Notes: generated from the letters alone by a model not told the origin. Positions 32,261 to 41,435 are shown, numbered from the stretch's first letter. The stretch: 64,000 bases of DNA from Candidatus Pseudobutyricicoccus lothianensis (GCA_904419295.1 CAJFRA010000005.1:3067-67066); one strand, 5' to 3'. Numbers and translations are program-made.

Positions 32261-33058
32261 TTATCCCAAGGCCACATCCAAAACCATCATCACCAAAAAA
32301 CCGGCCATGACGCCCAAGGTGCCGATGTTGGAGTGTTCGCCCAGATGGGCGGCTGGGATCAGCTCTTCCACCACCACATACAGCATGGCGCCGGCGGCAA
32401 AGGCCAAAACCCAGGGCATGATGGGCTGGATCCCCCCAGCCACCAGCACGGTCAGGATGCCAAAAACAGGCTCCACGATGCCGGACATGCTGCCATAAAG
32501 AAAGGCCCGGCCTGACGAAATGCCCTCCTGCCGCATGGGCAGGGAGATGGCCGCCCCTTCGGGGAAGTTTTGGATGCCGATGCCCAACGCCAACGCCATG
32601 GCGGCGGAATACAGCGCCGGGTCGCCGCCATGTTGGGCGGCCAGGGCAAAGGAAAGGCCCACGGCCATGCCCTCCGGTATGTTGTGCAGCGTCACCGCCA
32701 GCACCATCAATGTGGTGCGCTTCAAATGGCTCTGCGCCCCTTCGGGCTGGGCGGACCCCGGGTGCAGATGGGGCAGCAGGAAATCCAGCCCCATCAAAAA
32801 GGCGATGCCCAGCACAAAGCCCCCGGCGGCCGGTATCCAGCCGGCCATCCCTTGGCTTTCCGCCTCTTCGATGGCCGGGATCAGCAGCGACCAGACAGAC
32901 GCCGCGATCATCACCCCTGCGGCAAACCCCATGAAGATCCGCTGCATTTTCACGCTTTCCCGCTGGCGGCGCAGCAAAAAGACCATGGCGGAGCCCAATG
33001 TAGTCATCAAAAAGGTAAAGCCCGTGCCCAACGCTGCCCATAAAATGGTTTCTTTCAT
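32261..33058 (-). CDS. ZIP family divalent metal transporter
   Basis: The 265-aa membrane protein has about eight membrane helices and the two ZIP metal-site helices: TLHNIPEGMAVGLSFAL (helix IV, HNxPEG) and IQNFPEGAAISLPMRQEG (helix V, QNxPEG). It belongs to the GufA/ZupT branch, which imports Zn2+ and sometimes Fe2+ or Mn2+. The cytoplasmic loop between helices III and IV contains HLHPG, a small His pair. Start: ATG (MKETILWAALG) after GAGGGATACG; the 581-aa track ORF fuses it to an antisense shadow of the PfkB gene. A palindrome overlaps its -10 box, suggesting metal-dependent repression. Confidence 0.92.
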   Translation of the reverse strand: MKETILWAALGTGFTFLMTTLGSAMVFLLRRQRESVKMQRIFMGFAAGVMIAASVWSLLIPAIEEAESQGMAGWIPAAGGFVLGIAFLMGLDFLLPHLHPGSAQPEGAQSHLKRTTLMVLAVTLHNIPEGMAVGLSFALAAQHGGDPALYSAAMALALGIGIQNFPEGAAISLPMRQEGISSGRAFLYGSMSGIVEPVFGILTVLVAGGIQPIMPWVLAFAAGAMLYVVVEELIPAAHLGEHSNIGTLGVMAGFLVMMVLDVALG

Positions 33059-33099
33059 CGTATCCCTCGTTTCTCTCGCCGGTTCTGTATGATCCATGT

Positions 33100-33133
33100 A
33101 GTTAGTATATGCTAACTGCCGAAACATTGTCAA
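33100..33133 (-). promoter_or_regulatory. Promoter with overlapping operator for the ZIP transporter
   Basis: On the minus strand: TTGACA (33128-33133), 18-bp spacer, TATACT (33104-33109). The 18-bp palindrome AGTTAGTATATGCTAACT (33100-33117; one mismatched pair) overlaps the -10 box fully, as expected for a repressor site, for example of a DtxR/MntR- or Fur-type metalloregulator. The TTAG...CTAA arms recall DtxR-family operators, which is only a similarity. Confidence 0.72.
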
Positions 33134-33225
33134 TGCCACACCGGCTCGTGTCATCGGTTTCGCCGTTTTCCTGTATTTTGCCCCGCTTCCCTGCCGGTGA
33201 TGCGGCAGGGCCTGTCCAGCGCCCC

Positions 33226-34098
33226 TTACCAGGGAGCTGCCGGCATGGCGCCGGCCTGACTGACCACGGCGGCGGCATACCGGTTGGCCTGTTCCACAGC
33301 CTGCTCCATCTCCATGCCTTGCAGCAATCCGGCCATCCACGCGCCCATATGGCCGTCTCCGGCGCCGATGGTATCCACTACCACAGCCGGGCTGGCCTTC
33401 TTGAAAAACGAACCGGCGCCCCTTTCCACATAGGCGCCCCGGCTGCCCAAGGTGACAAGTACTTCCCGCCCGGTCTTTTGCGCCAGGGCCTGGGCGGCCC
33501 GGCGCCAATCCGGCGCGCCGGTGGCGGCCAGCGCCTCTTGTTCGTTCAAGTGGACCCGGGGCCTCAGCTGCCACGCCCGTTCCAGCCGTTGGGGCGGGAT
33601 CTGGCGCAGCCGCGGGCCCGGGGCAAAGTACAGCTGCGGGATGCCTGCCCCCTCCAAATAATCCAGCAGCAGGCTGCCGGTGGGCTCCTCCAATTCCAGC
33701 CCGCAGAAATAGGCGGCATCGTACCCGGCGGGCAGGCCCTGCAGCCAGTCTGCCCGGAACCGGTATTCCGCACCCCGGCAGCACAAAAAGCTGCGCTCCC
33801 CCGATGGATCCACCAGGCAATAACAGCAGCCATTCTGGCCTTCCGCCGGAGGCAGCAGGCTGGCGATCCCCCGCTGGGCCAGCTGCCGGCGGACGAATTC
33901 GCCGTAGTAGCCTTGGCCCACCGGCGCGCACAGGTCGGCTTGGACCCCGAACAGGCCCAGCGCATAGGCCACATTGCAGGCACAGCCCCCCAGGGCCATC
34001 TGCCACGCTGTAACATTGAGGTCTTCCCCGGCCTGGGGCAGCGCCGGCACTTGCAGCACCACATCTGCTGTCACAGAACCGATGACCAGCACACGCAT
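33226..34098 (-). CDS. PfkB family carbohydrate kinase
   Basis: This 290-aa ribokinase-superfamily protein has the N-terminal ALGGCACNVAYALGLFG block (first PfkB signature with GG), substrate and lid residues, and the second signature region VVVDTIGAGDGHMGAWMAGLLQG with the catalytic base in GAGD. The usual GAGDxF is GAGDGH here. It phosphorylates a sugar or nucleoside with ATP; the substrate is not identifiable. Start: ATG (MRVLVIGS) after GGGGGGGACGGG. It lies downstream of the M24 peptidase gene on the same strand, separated by a hairpin. Confidence 0.87.
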   Translation of the reverse strand: MRVLVIGSVTADVVLQVPALPQAGEDLNVTAWQMALGGCACNVAYALGLFGVQADLCAPVGQGYYGEFVRRQLAQRGIASLLPPAEGQNGCCYCLVDPSGERSFLCCRGAEYRFRADWLQGLPAGYDAAYFCGLELEEPTGSLLLDYLEGAGIPQLYFAPGPRLRQIPPQRLERAWQLRPRVHLNEQEALAATGAPDWRRAAQALAQKTGREVLVTLGSRGAYVERGAGSFFKKASPAVVVDTIGAGDGHMGAWMAGLLQGMEMEQAVEQANRYAAAVVSQAGAMPAAPW

Positions 34099-34119
34099 CC
34101 CGTCCCCCCCCTTTGAAAC

Positions 34120-34155
34120 AGTGCCCGGAGAACTTTCCCCGGGCACTCTGTTTTA
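34120..34155. terminator. Hairpin between M24 peptidase and PfkB genes
   Basis: AGTGCCCGG-N10-CCGGGCACT. The T tract is better on the plus strand (CTGTTTTA) than on the minus strand (GTTTC), so termination of the minus-strand peptidase transcript may be partial. Confidence 0.55.
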
Positions 34156-35226
34156 CTTTCCGACGATCTCCAATTCCTTGGGCGCCTTGTTCAGGATCTC
34201 ACAGCCCTCTTCCGTCACCAATACCAGGTCCTCGATGCGGACGCCGAAGCGGCCGGGCAGGTAGATGCCGGGCTCCACCGAAAACACCATGCCGGGCAGC
34301 GCTTTTGCCTGGCTGACATCGCTGTTGTCAGGCGGCTCGTGGCATTCCAGGCCGCAGCCGTGGCCCAGGCGGTGGGTGAAGTAGGGGCCATAGCCCGCCT
34401 CTTCAATGATGCGCCGGGCCGTGCGGTCCACCTCGCACAAGGGGACCCCTGGCCGGATCATTTTTTCCGCCTCTTCGTTGGCCCGCAGCACCGTTTCATA
34501 GACCCGGCGCTGTTCGTCGGTGACACTCTGGTAAAACACCGTACGGGTCATATCGCACCAATAGCGCTGGATGGGCGCGAACAGGTCCAGCACCACCGAA
34601 TCCCCCGGCTGAATGGCCACGTCGCTGGGGCTGTGGTGCGGGTCCGCCCCATGGGCGCCAAAGCTGACGATCATCCCTTCGGTGCGGTTGCCCCCGTTTT
34701 GGCTGTACATCGTTTCCACCAGCTGGGCGATCTCAGTCTCTTTTGCCCCCTGGCCGATGGCATCGATGGCTGCCCGCACCACCCGGTCGTTGAGTTGGGA
34801 AGCCCGGCGCATGGCCTGGCGCTCTTCTTCGTCTTTGAACATGCGGGCGTCATCCACCGGGCCGGAACCCATCACCGGTGTGATGTCCGAGCGGGCTTCC
34901 AGCAGCGCGATCAGGAATTTGCTGGGCCAGAATTTATCCACGCCCAGCTTGCCGGGCCGCAGCTGCCGGGCCAGCTGGGCAGTGGGTTCGTCGCTGTCGC
35001 TATGCAGCACCAGCTCCATCCCCGGCTGGGGCTCAATGCCGAACAGTTCGTTGGCATACAGGGTGCACTGCCCCTCTGTGGTGATGTACAGGGCCAGCAT
35101 CCGCTCCATGGGGGAGACCCAAATGCCGGTCAGATAATAGACGGAGGCCGTGGCCGAAACCACGATCTGTTCCAGCCCCTGCCCTTTCATATTTGCGATC
35201 ACTTGCCGCAAACGGTTTTGATTCAT
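34153..35226 (-). CDS. M24 family metallopeptidase (Xaa-Pro dipeptidase-like)
   Basis: The 357-aa enzyme has a creatinase-type N-domain (about residues 5-125) and a pita-bread catalytic domain with the five metal ligands recognisable in order: VVLDLFAPIQRYWCDMTRT (two Asp), GHGCGLECHEPP (His), VFSVEPGIYLPG (Glu) and GVRIEDLVLV (Glu). Such cytosolic enzymes cleave Xaa-Pro dipeptides or N-terminal residues preceding proline. Start: ATG (MNQNRLRQ) after AAAAGGAGGCAAAGCAA, 19 codons inside the track ORF. A promoter lies 48-76 bp upstream. Confidence 0.92.
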   Translation of the reverse strand: MNQNRLRQVIANMKGQGLEQIVVSATASVYYLTGIWVSPMERMLALYITTEGQCTLYANELFGIEPQPGMELVLHSDSDEPTAQLARQLRPGKLGVDKFWPSKFLIALLEARSDITPVMGSGPVDDARMFKDEEERQAMRRASQLNDRVVRAAIDAIGQGAKETEIAQLVETMYSQNGGNRTEGMIVSFGAHGADPHHSPSDVAIQPGDSVVLDLFAPIQRYWCDMTRTVFYQSVTDEQRRVYETVLRANEEAEKMIRPGVPLCEVDRTARRIIEEAGYGPYFTHRLGHGCGLECHEPPDNSDVSQAKALPGMVFSVEPGIYLPGRFGVRIEDLVLVTEEGCEILNKAPKELEIVGK

Positions 35227-35273
35227 TTGCTTTGCCTCCTTTTTCTTCGCCGCCCCGGCGGCCTTCTTCTTCC

Positions 35274-35302
35274 AGTGTAGCACGCCCCGGCTCCCGAGGC
35301 AA
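35274..35302 (-). promoter_or_regulatory. Promoter of the M24 peptidase gene
   Basis: On the minus strand: TTGCCT, 17-bp spacer, TACACT. Confidence 0.55.
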
Positions 35303-35393
35303 CACCTGTGCCTGCCGACCGCTGCCGCACGACGCCTTGGCCACTCGCTCGCCGCCCATCGGAAGCCCCCATGGTGCCGCCCGCCGGCAAAAC

Positions 35394-36881
35394 TCAGCGG
35401 AGCTGGTAGTTTTCGCTGAACCCAAATCGCACGGTGATCTCCGCCCCTTCCTCTTCCAGGGAACGCCCCTGCTCCTTGGCCTGGCGCACCATTTTATAGA
35501 TGGAGCTGGCCGCCACAAAATAGCCGAACAATCCACGGGCTTTGGCGTCTTTCTCCATCCGCTCCAGCAAGGCTTGGTATATGATGTAGTAGCTGGCCAT
35601 CTGGGATTTATAGCACACCGTCTCCTCTTTGCCCCGGCGGATCACCACCGTCTCCGGGCTGATGATCCCCGCATAGGCCACTTCGGCGCAGATCTCCGGC
35701 AGAAAGGAATACAGTTCTTCGGCCAAATGGGGGTCGCCTGTCAACTGGCACAGCTGCTGCAGGTAGTCCTCGTAATCGTTCCGCTCCACACACTGGCCAA
35801 ACAGGTCCACGGCCTCATTGGTCAGCCGGCGCAGGTCTTGCCAGCTGTGGGGATAGGGCTTTTGGGTGACCGGTTGCTGGCGGAAAAAGAAAAACTGTTT
35901 TTGGCTGCCATACTCTTCTGTCTGCCAGGTGTGGACATACTCTTCCACCCGCCGGCTCAGCGACGGGCTGAGCACATCGTTCACCCGGCATTCCGCCGTG
36001 ATGTCATCCCCCATCCGGGCTGCGAACACCTTGACATACACCAGGCTCTGGTTGCCCAGGCGGGCCAAAAGCTCCTGCCCCAGCCTATCCCAAAAAGCGT
36101 CGTAATCCGGGGGGTAAGGGGTGTCTCCCAGGCCCACCAGGCTGCTGCGGTAGACCTGCCAGCTGTGCTCTTCGCCGGCGTATTCCGAAGTGACCCAGGC
36201 AAAGGGCTCCTGTTCCGCCATGGCCCGCAGACCATCCAACATGCCGTAGCGAAAGCTGGTGATGGCAATGGCCAGGGAGCGCTCCGGGTCCGTCCCTATC
36301 CCCACCGACGCCTCAAAGACCGGCCGGTCCCACTGGGGGGACTCCACCTGGTAAGAGACGATGGTGCTGCCCTCTTCTGTCACATGGACTCTGGGGCGGA
36401 TGGTCATCTGCCAGGCGGGGATCTCCAGCTTGTCGCCTTGGGGAATGCCTTCCCCCTCGGGCAGCAGCGCCCTGAGATCTTCCACCGGGTCGCCCGTCAC
36501 GGCAGAGAGCTTTTTCTGCCGGTTCTGCCGGGCCAGCTGCCGACGGCAGATCTCCAGCATCTCTCTCCCTTCCCGGCTGTCGGGCGCCAATTCCAACATC
36601 TGTTCCAGCAAGCCGGCGGCCTGTTGGGTCTGGCCCATACACAAGCTAGCATAGGCCAAGCGGAAATACCACATGGGGTCATCCTGCCCCTCTTCCGCCA
36701 CCTGGGTCAGCTGTTCCGCCGCTTCCTCGTACCGCCGCTCGGCGCACAAGGCCCGGGCCAGCAGCGACACCGTGTCATAATCCCGCTGAAGGGGCGGCTG
36801 CTCCAAAATGGCCTGTATGATCTGCCGGGATTCCCCCAGCTCATACCAGCGTATCAGCTGCCTCCATCGATTTGCTTCCAT
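35394..36881 (-). CDS. TPR-containing protein of unknown function
   Basis: The 495-aa protein starts with about 120 residues of helical repeats of TPR type (ALCAERRYEEAAEQLTQVAEEGQDDPMWYFRLAYASLCMGQTQQAAGLLEQML), followed by a long domain with no catalytic motif I can name. It has no signal peptide or membrane segment, so it is cytosolic. The C-terminal half contains EEYGSQKQFFFFRQQ and ASYYIIYQALLERMEKDAKARGLFGYFVAASSIYKMV. Start: ATG after CAGGGAGGAACGGA. It follows the UbiB-like gene by 39 nt and is probably the third gene of that operon. Confidence 0.75.
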   Translation of the reverse strand: MEANRWRQLIRWYELGESRQIIQAILEQPPLQRDYDTVSLLARALCAERRYEEAAEQLTQVAEEGQDDPMWYFRLAYASLCMGQTQQAAGLLEQMLELAPDSREGREMLEICRRQLARQNRQKKLSAVTGDPVEDLRALLPEGEGIPQGDKLEIPAWQMTIRPRVHVTEEGSTIVSYQVESPQWDRPVFEASVGIGTDPERSLAIAITSFRYGMLDGLRAMAEQEPFAWVTSEYAGEEHSWQVYRSSLVGLGDTPYPPDYDAFWDRLGQELLARLGNQSLVYVKVFAARMGDDITAECRVNDVLSPSLSRRVEEYVHTWQTEEYGSQKQFFFFRQQPVTQKPYPHSWQDLRRLTNEAVDLFGQCVERNDYEDYLQQLCQLTGDPHLAEELYSFLPEICAEVAYAGIISPETVVIRRGKEETVCYKSQMASYYIIYQALLERMEKDAKARGLFGYFVAASSIYKMVRQAKEQGRSLEEEGAEITVRFGFSENYQLR

Positions 36882-36920
36882 TCCGTTCCTCCCTGGCGGC
36901 CTGCGAGCAGCCGCCCCTTT

Positions 36921-38498
36921 CTAGTCTTTGCTGCGCCCCATCTTCCACAGCAGCCACAGGCCCCACACCAGCGACCCGCCCACGCCGCAAAGACCCAGGG
37001 CCGGCACGCCCCACAGGCGGGGCCGCAGCGGGGTGGCGCACAGCAGGCAGGAGCCCACAAACAGCCCCACCAGCAACAGGCATTGGCACAGCAGCCGAAG
37101 CCCACGGCGGACATCGCGGGCGTCGCCCGGCGCCATGCCCAATTTCACCTGGGCAATGGCCTGGCCCTGGGCGGCGCTGCGGAGCAGATCGGAGACCTGC
37201 CCGGGCAAGCCCGCCGCCTTCCAGCCGGATTCCAACAAAAGGCGGGTCCCTTTTTCCAAGGCCTGGCCCAGATCCATCCGCTGCCGCAGCTCTTCTTTCA
37301 GCCGTGCCGCCAAGATCTCCATCAGATCCAGTTCCGGGCTGATCTGGGCCAGCAGCCCTTCCAGCTGCACCATCCCCCGGGCCAACAGGGAGATGCCCGG
37401 CGGCATTGCCAGGCCGTGGCGCCGGGCAATGGACATCATCTCACCCATGGCCTGGCCCAAAGAGATGCTTCCCAGGGCCTGGCGGCCATAGCGGGCCAAA
37501 AAAGAGGCCAAGTCCTGCTGCAGGGCCTCATGGTCCACCGTTCCCCGGCAGCTGCACAGGCGCACCACCACGCTTTCCAGCCCGGCCGGGTCATCTTTGG
37601 CCAAGGCCAGCAGCGCCTGCCCCAACAGTGCCCGGTCTTTGGGCGTGATGCGCCCCATCATCCCCATATCCAGCCAAATGATGCGGCCTTCTGCGATGCG
37701 CAGATTGCCCGGGTGGGGGTCGCCGTGGAAAAAACCGTCTTCCAGCACCTGCTTGATGTAATGGTTGGCCAGCTTCAGCCCGATCTCTTGGCTCACATAG
37801 CCCTGCTCCGCCAGAGCCGGGCCGTCATCGATGGGAATGCCGCCCACGTATTCCATCACCAGCACCCGGGCCGTGGTGTACTCCCGGAAGACGGCAGGGC
37901 ACCCTGCATACGCCAATTCCTTGCAATTTTGGCGGAACTCTGCGGCATTGGCCGCTTCCTGCAAAAAGTCCAGCTCCTGCTGGGCCGCCTGCCACATCTC
38001 ATCCAGCACCATGTTCAGGTCCACTGTCCGCTGCAGGCCGGTGAGTTTCGTCAGCCCGGCCAGGCGGCGCAGCAGGGCGATGTCCTGGGCCATGGTCGCC
38101 CCGATGCCGGGCCGCTGGACTTTTACGGCGACGGCCCGGCCGTCCCGGAGCCATGCCCGGTGCACCTGGGCCATGGAAGCCGCCCCCAAAGGCGCTTCCT
38201 CCCAGGCGGAAAACACCTCTTCCAGCGGGCGGCCAAAGGCTTCCTCCATCACCAGGCGGGCCTGGTCAAAGGGCATGGGGCGGGCCTGGACCTGGAGGCG
38301 GGCCAGTTCCCGGCAGTATTCTTCGGGCAAAAGGTCCTGCCGCAAAGAGAGGATCTGGCCCAGCTTTACATAAGTGGGCCCCAGATCCTCCACCAAGGCC
38401 CGCAGCTTTTGGGGCGTGATGCCCTGGTGCAGGCGATGGCGGGCCACCAGGGCGGCGATCTCCCGCAGGCGGCTGTCTTCTTTATTGTTTTTCGGCAT
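36921..38498 (-). CDS. UbiB/ABC1 family atypical kinase
   Basis: This 525-aa protein has all the ABC1 kinase-like motifs: KLGQILSLRQDLLP (KxGQ), an Ala-rich loop LGAASMAQVHRA, the VAVKVQRPG lysine, the HGDPHPGNL catalytic loop and DMGMMGRI metal-binding Asp. Two hydrophobic segments at the C-terminus anchor it in the membrane. In respiring bacteria UbiB supports ubiquinone synthesis, but a strict anaerobe would not make ubiquinone, so its role here, perhaps in isoprenoid-lipid handling, is open. Its start overlaps the upstream helical protein gene by 17 nt. Confidence 0.9.
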   Translation of the reverse strand: MPKNNKEDSRLREIAALVARHRLHQGITPQKLRALVEDLGPTYVKLGQILSLRQDLLPEEYCRELARLQVQARPMPFDQARLVMEEAFGRPLEEVFSAWEEAPLGAASMAQVHRAWLRDGRAVAVKVQRPGIGATMAQDIALLRRLAGLTKLTGLQRTVDLNMVLDEMWQAAQQELDFLQEAANAAEFRQNCKELAYAGCPAVFREYTTARVLVMEYVGGIPIDDGPALAEQGYVSQEIGLKLANHYIKQVLEDGFFHGDPHPGNLRIAEGRIIWLDMGMMGRITPKDRALLGQALLALAKDDPAGLESVVVRLCSCRGTVDHEALQQDLASFLARYGRQALGSISLGQAMGEMMSIARRHGLAMPPGISLLARGMVQLEGLLAQISPELDLMEILAARLKEELRQRMDLGQALEKGTRLLLESGWKAAGLPGQVSDLLRSAAQGQAIAQVKLGMAPGDARDVRRGLRLLCQCLLLVGLFVGSCLLCATPLRPRLWGVPALGLCGVGGSLVWGLWLLWKMGRSKD

Positions 38499-38778
38499 CT
38501 GGCGCAGATTCCTGGCGCTCCAGCTCTTCCAGCTTGTCTTTCAGCGCCTGGCGCTGCTGGGGCGAAAGCCGCTCCACTTGCTCCAGCCACTCTTCCTGCC
38601 GGCGCTGCTGGGCTTTGTGCTGCAGCTCTTCGTTGATGGACCGGCCCTGCTCCACCGTCAGTTCGCCCCGGCGGACCAGCTCGGCCACCACCTGCTGGGA
38701 TTTTTCTGCCGTTACAGCGGCGGCGCCAATGCCCGCCAGCAAGATCTTTTTCAAGTCATTCCCCAGGCTTTGCAACAT
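38482..38778 (-). CDS. Small helical phasin-like protein
   Basis: The 98-aa protein is almost entirely helical: a small hydrophobic stretch near the N-terminus (ILLAGIGAAAVTAEKSQQVVAELVRRGELTVEQGRSINEEL), then a charged Q/E/R-rich coiled-coil segment. The AEKSQQVVxELVxRGELTxEQGxxxxEEL pattern resembles the small phasin/polyhydroxyalkanoate-granule-associated family often found next to ubiB-like genes in Firmicutes. Start: ATG after AAAGGAGGGCTTCGCC; the track begins 25 codons upstream. It is the first gene of an operon with the UbiB kinase and TPR protein. No PHA synthase is present in the window. Confidence 0.75.
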   Translation of the reverse strand: MLQSLGNDLKKILLAGIGAAAVTAEKSQQVVAELVRRGELTVEQGRSINEELQHKAQQRRQEEWLEQVERLSPQQRQALKDKLEELERQESAPDAEKQ

Positions 38779-38837
38779 GGCGAAGCCCTCCTTTCCTTTG
38801 GGTCTGCTTTTATGATACCCGGAAATTGTTACGTTTT

Positions 38838-39401
38838 CTACCTTTCCGCGCAAAAACTTTGGCCGTCTGCGGCAGGTCGGGCCTCGCTGTCCAGCAGGCG
38901 GTAGACTTCTTGGATGAACGCCCCTTTTGCCCGCGTATAGGCGCGCCGGTCTCCCTGGTGCTGCCAGGCCAATTCCCTTTTCAGCGCGGCATACCGGGCG
39001 GCAGTCTCCGGGTGGGCGTTTAAATGATCCCGGAACCCCACCAGCTGGTCAAATTCCTTCTCCCCTGCCTGGTAACAGTGGATGTGGCGCAGGGAGATCT
39101 GTCCTTCTCCCCGCAACACAAACAGGTGGTAGTTTTCGTTGCCAAACTGGGGCCCTCGGTACTCGTAACCCAACGCCTCCAGCTTGCCTTTCTCCATGGC
39201 GGCAATGGAGCGCAGCCGTACCGCCACATCCAAAATGGGCTTGGCACAAATGGCCGGGATCGCCGTGCTGCCCACATGTTGGATCTCCAAAATATTCTGG
39301 GGCCACAGCTGCCACAGTTCTTCTTTTACCCGTAAAAACTCCTGCTCCCAATCTGGGTTATGGGGCAGGAGCCTTACCTGCCCCCGTGCAACGCCTTCCA
39401 T
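38838..39401 (-). CDS. GrpB family protein (UPF0157, nucleotidyltransferase-like)
   Basis: The 187-aa protein carries the GrpB signature: LLPHNPDWEQEFLRVKEEL, then IQHVGSTAIPAICAKPILDVAV with the GS(T) and DxD-like residues of the nucleotidyltransferase fold, and RHIHCYQAGEKEFDQLVGFRDHLNAHPETAARYAALKREL. Members are annotated as GrpB or fused to dephospho-CoA kinase, and the biochemical activity is unclear. Start: ATG after AGGAGGCATCGAC. A paralogue is at 50430-50999. Confidence 0.87.
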   Translation of the reverse strand: MEGVARGQVRLLPHNPDWEQEFLRVKEELWQLWPQNILEIQHVGSTAIPAICAKPILDVAVRLRSIAAMEKGKLEALGYEYRGPQFGNENYHLFVLRGEGQISLRHIHCYQAGEKEFDQLVGFRDHLNAHPETAARYAALKRELAWQHQGDRRAYTRAKGAFIQEVYRLLDSEARPAADGQSFCAER

Positions 39402-39496
39402 GTCGATGCCTCCTCATTCGTCGTTTTATAGGTCCCTTCTATTATACCTCTTCTGGCCACCTGTGTCATTTCCTTTTCTCTTCCGGCAGCCGCCCA

Positions 39497-39525
39497 TTGT
39501 CCCAATTCCCTGCTTTTGCTATAAT
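39497..39525 (+). promoter_or_regulatory. Promoter of the SLH-hydrolase gene
   Basis: TTGTCC, 17-bp spacer, TATAAT, 43 bp before the start codon. Confidence 0.65.
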
Positions 39526-39568
39526 GAAGGTGTTTCCACTGGTCTGCACACAGAAAGGAGCTGTTTTC

Positions 39569-41268
39569 ATGATACGACCCATGCGGAACCGGCTGGCCTC
39601 TTTGGCCATCGCTGGCTTTCTGGCCTCATCTGCCTTAGTCCCCTCCGTCGCGGCGGCCGCTCCGCAAGGCCACTGGTCCCAAGAGGCGCTGAACCTGGCA
39701 GCCCAGCGCGGCCTGCTGGAAGGCGCGGCTGACAGCATAGACCCCGATGAAACGGTCACCCGGGGGATGTTCGTCACGCTGTTGGGGCGGCTGGACGGCG
39801 GCGAATTGCCCTCGGAAGCCCCCACTTTTTCCGACGTGCCTGCCGGCGCCGGTTCTGCCCCCTATGTGGCCTGGGCCCAGCAGATTTCCATTGTCCAGGG
39901 CGTATCCGCCCAGGCTTTTGCACCGGAACAGGCCGTGACCCGCCGGCAAGCGGCTCTGCTGCTGGACCGCTATTTCACGGCCCGCGGCATTCAGCTGGAA
40001 TCCCAGCCGGTGACGCCTTTCGCTGACCGGGCCAGCCTGGATGCCCAGATCCTGCCCGTGGCGGAGCGGATGCAGCAGGCCGGCATCCTGACCGGCCGGC
40101 CCGATGGCCGGTTCGACCCCGACGCCCCCATCACCTATGGGGAGGCTGCCGCCCTGCTGGACCGGGCTTGGCAAGCGGTCACCGCCCACACCAGCCAGGT
40201 GCTCACCATCCCCTCTTTTGACGGATACCCCTTGGAAGGCAAACTGCGGATGCCCTGCCGGGACCAGGTGGACAAACTGGTCATCTACGTCAATGGTTCC
40301 GGCCCCAACACCTACGACAACCACCGGGCCCTGGGGTCGCTGGAATTCAATTACTTCGATCTGTTCGCCCGGCAATGCGCCAGAGAAGGCGCCGCTTTCT
40401 TCAGCTACAGCACCCGGGGCGTCTCCCCGGCAGCCAGCCGCCCCTGTACGACCAGATCGACGAAGAAGCCTACCAAAGTTATTTGCCCCAGAATTCGGTG
40501 CAGGATGTGGAGCAGATCATCCTGGCCCTGCGGCAAGATCCCCGCCTGCAGCATGCAGCGGTCTATCTGCTGGGCTGGAGCGAAGGGGCGATGATCGCGC
40601 CCAAAGTGGCTCTCCGGGGCAACGCCCCGGTGGACGCTTTGCTGCTGGCGGGCTACCCCAACGGCACCATGGCCGAGACCCTGGATTGGCAGCAGACCGG
40701 CGGTTCCAGCATGGTGACCTATTGCCTGTATTTTGACACCGACGGCGACGGTGCTGTCTCACCCCAGGAATACGAAGCAGACCCCTATGGAGTGCGGGAG
40801 GCCCTGGGCCTGGGAGATACCCCTTTTTCCGGCCTGGATCTGGACCAAAACGGCCGGCTGGAAGCGGCGGATTTCGCCATCCTGCTGGCGCCCTCCCGCC
40901 AACAGCTCTATGATGCCATTGAGCGAGGGGATGACGCTTGGCTGGCGGCAAACTATTCCGTGCGCCTGACCAGCGCCTGGTTCCGTGCCCACCGGGACTT
41001 TCCGCCCAACCGGGATATGATGACGCAGTTGGATCTGCCCATCGTGATCTTCCAGGGGGAGGCCGATGCCAATGTGCCGGTACAGGGTTGCCTGGAGCTG
41101 CAGCAGGCTTTTCAGCAAGCCGGCAAGACCAACCTGACGGTGCACACCTATCCCCAGACAGACCACGATCTCAACTATTCCACCTATTTGCTGACCGGTT
41201 CCCTGCCCCAAGGGCTGGCGGACCTCTTCCACACCGTTCGGACCTTGCCCGTGCCTGCGGAGCGATAA
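39569..41268 (+). pseudogene. SLH-domain alpha/beta-hydrolase with EF-hand insert, frameshifted
   Basis: The first frame (39569 to about 40430) gives a signal peptide and three SLH repeats (about residues 34-205), which anchor proteins to the cell wall, then the start of a hydrolase domain (KLVIYVNGSGPNTYDNHR). The second frame (from about 40431) continues it: AAVYLLGWSEGAMIAP (nucleophile elbow GWSEG), a cap containing EF-hand/dockerin-type loops DTDGDGAVSPQE and DLDQNGRLEAAD, then IFQGEADANVP (Asp) and QTDHDLN (His). Start to stop spans 1700 nt, two more than a multiple of three, so one base seems missing near the run TCCCCGGCAGCCAGCCGCCC. Start: ATG after AAAGGAGCTGTTTTC. Either a sequencing error or a young pseudogene. 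Confidence 0.82.
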
Positions 41269-41435
41269 AGGAGGCCAGGGCACAAGCACACTGCCCCGGG
41301 GCTGCACTCCCGAAGGCAAGATGCTTCCCCAGCTGCCACTGTGGCCCATACTTCCCCCCTGCCTGCAAATTCCCTTTTCAAGGAAAGTAGTGATTTCAAG
41401 GGAAATTGAAAATCATTGGTGAATATATACAAAAT

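Noticed and set aside
35193-38636. 1147-aa plus-strand ORF
   Set aside because: Antisense to the M24, TPR, UbiB and phasin-like genes. Pro/His/Gln-rich composition, no domain, no start signal.
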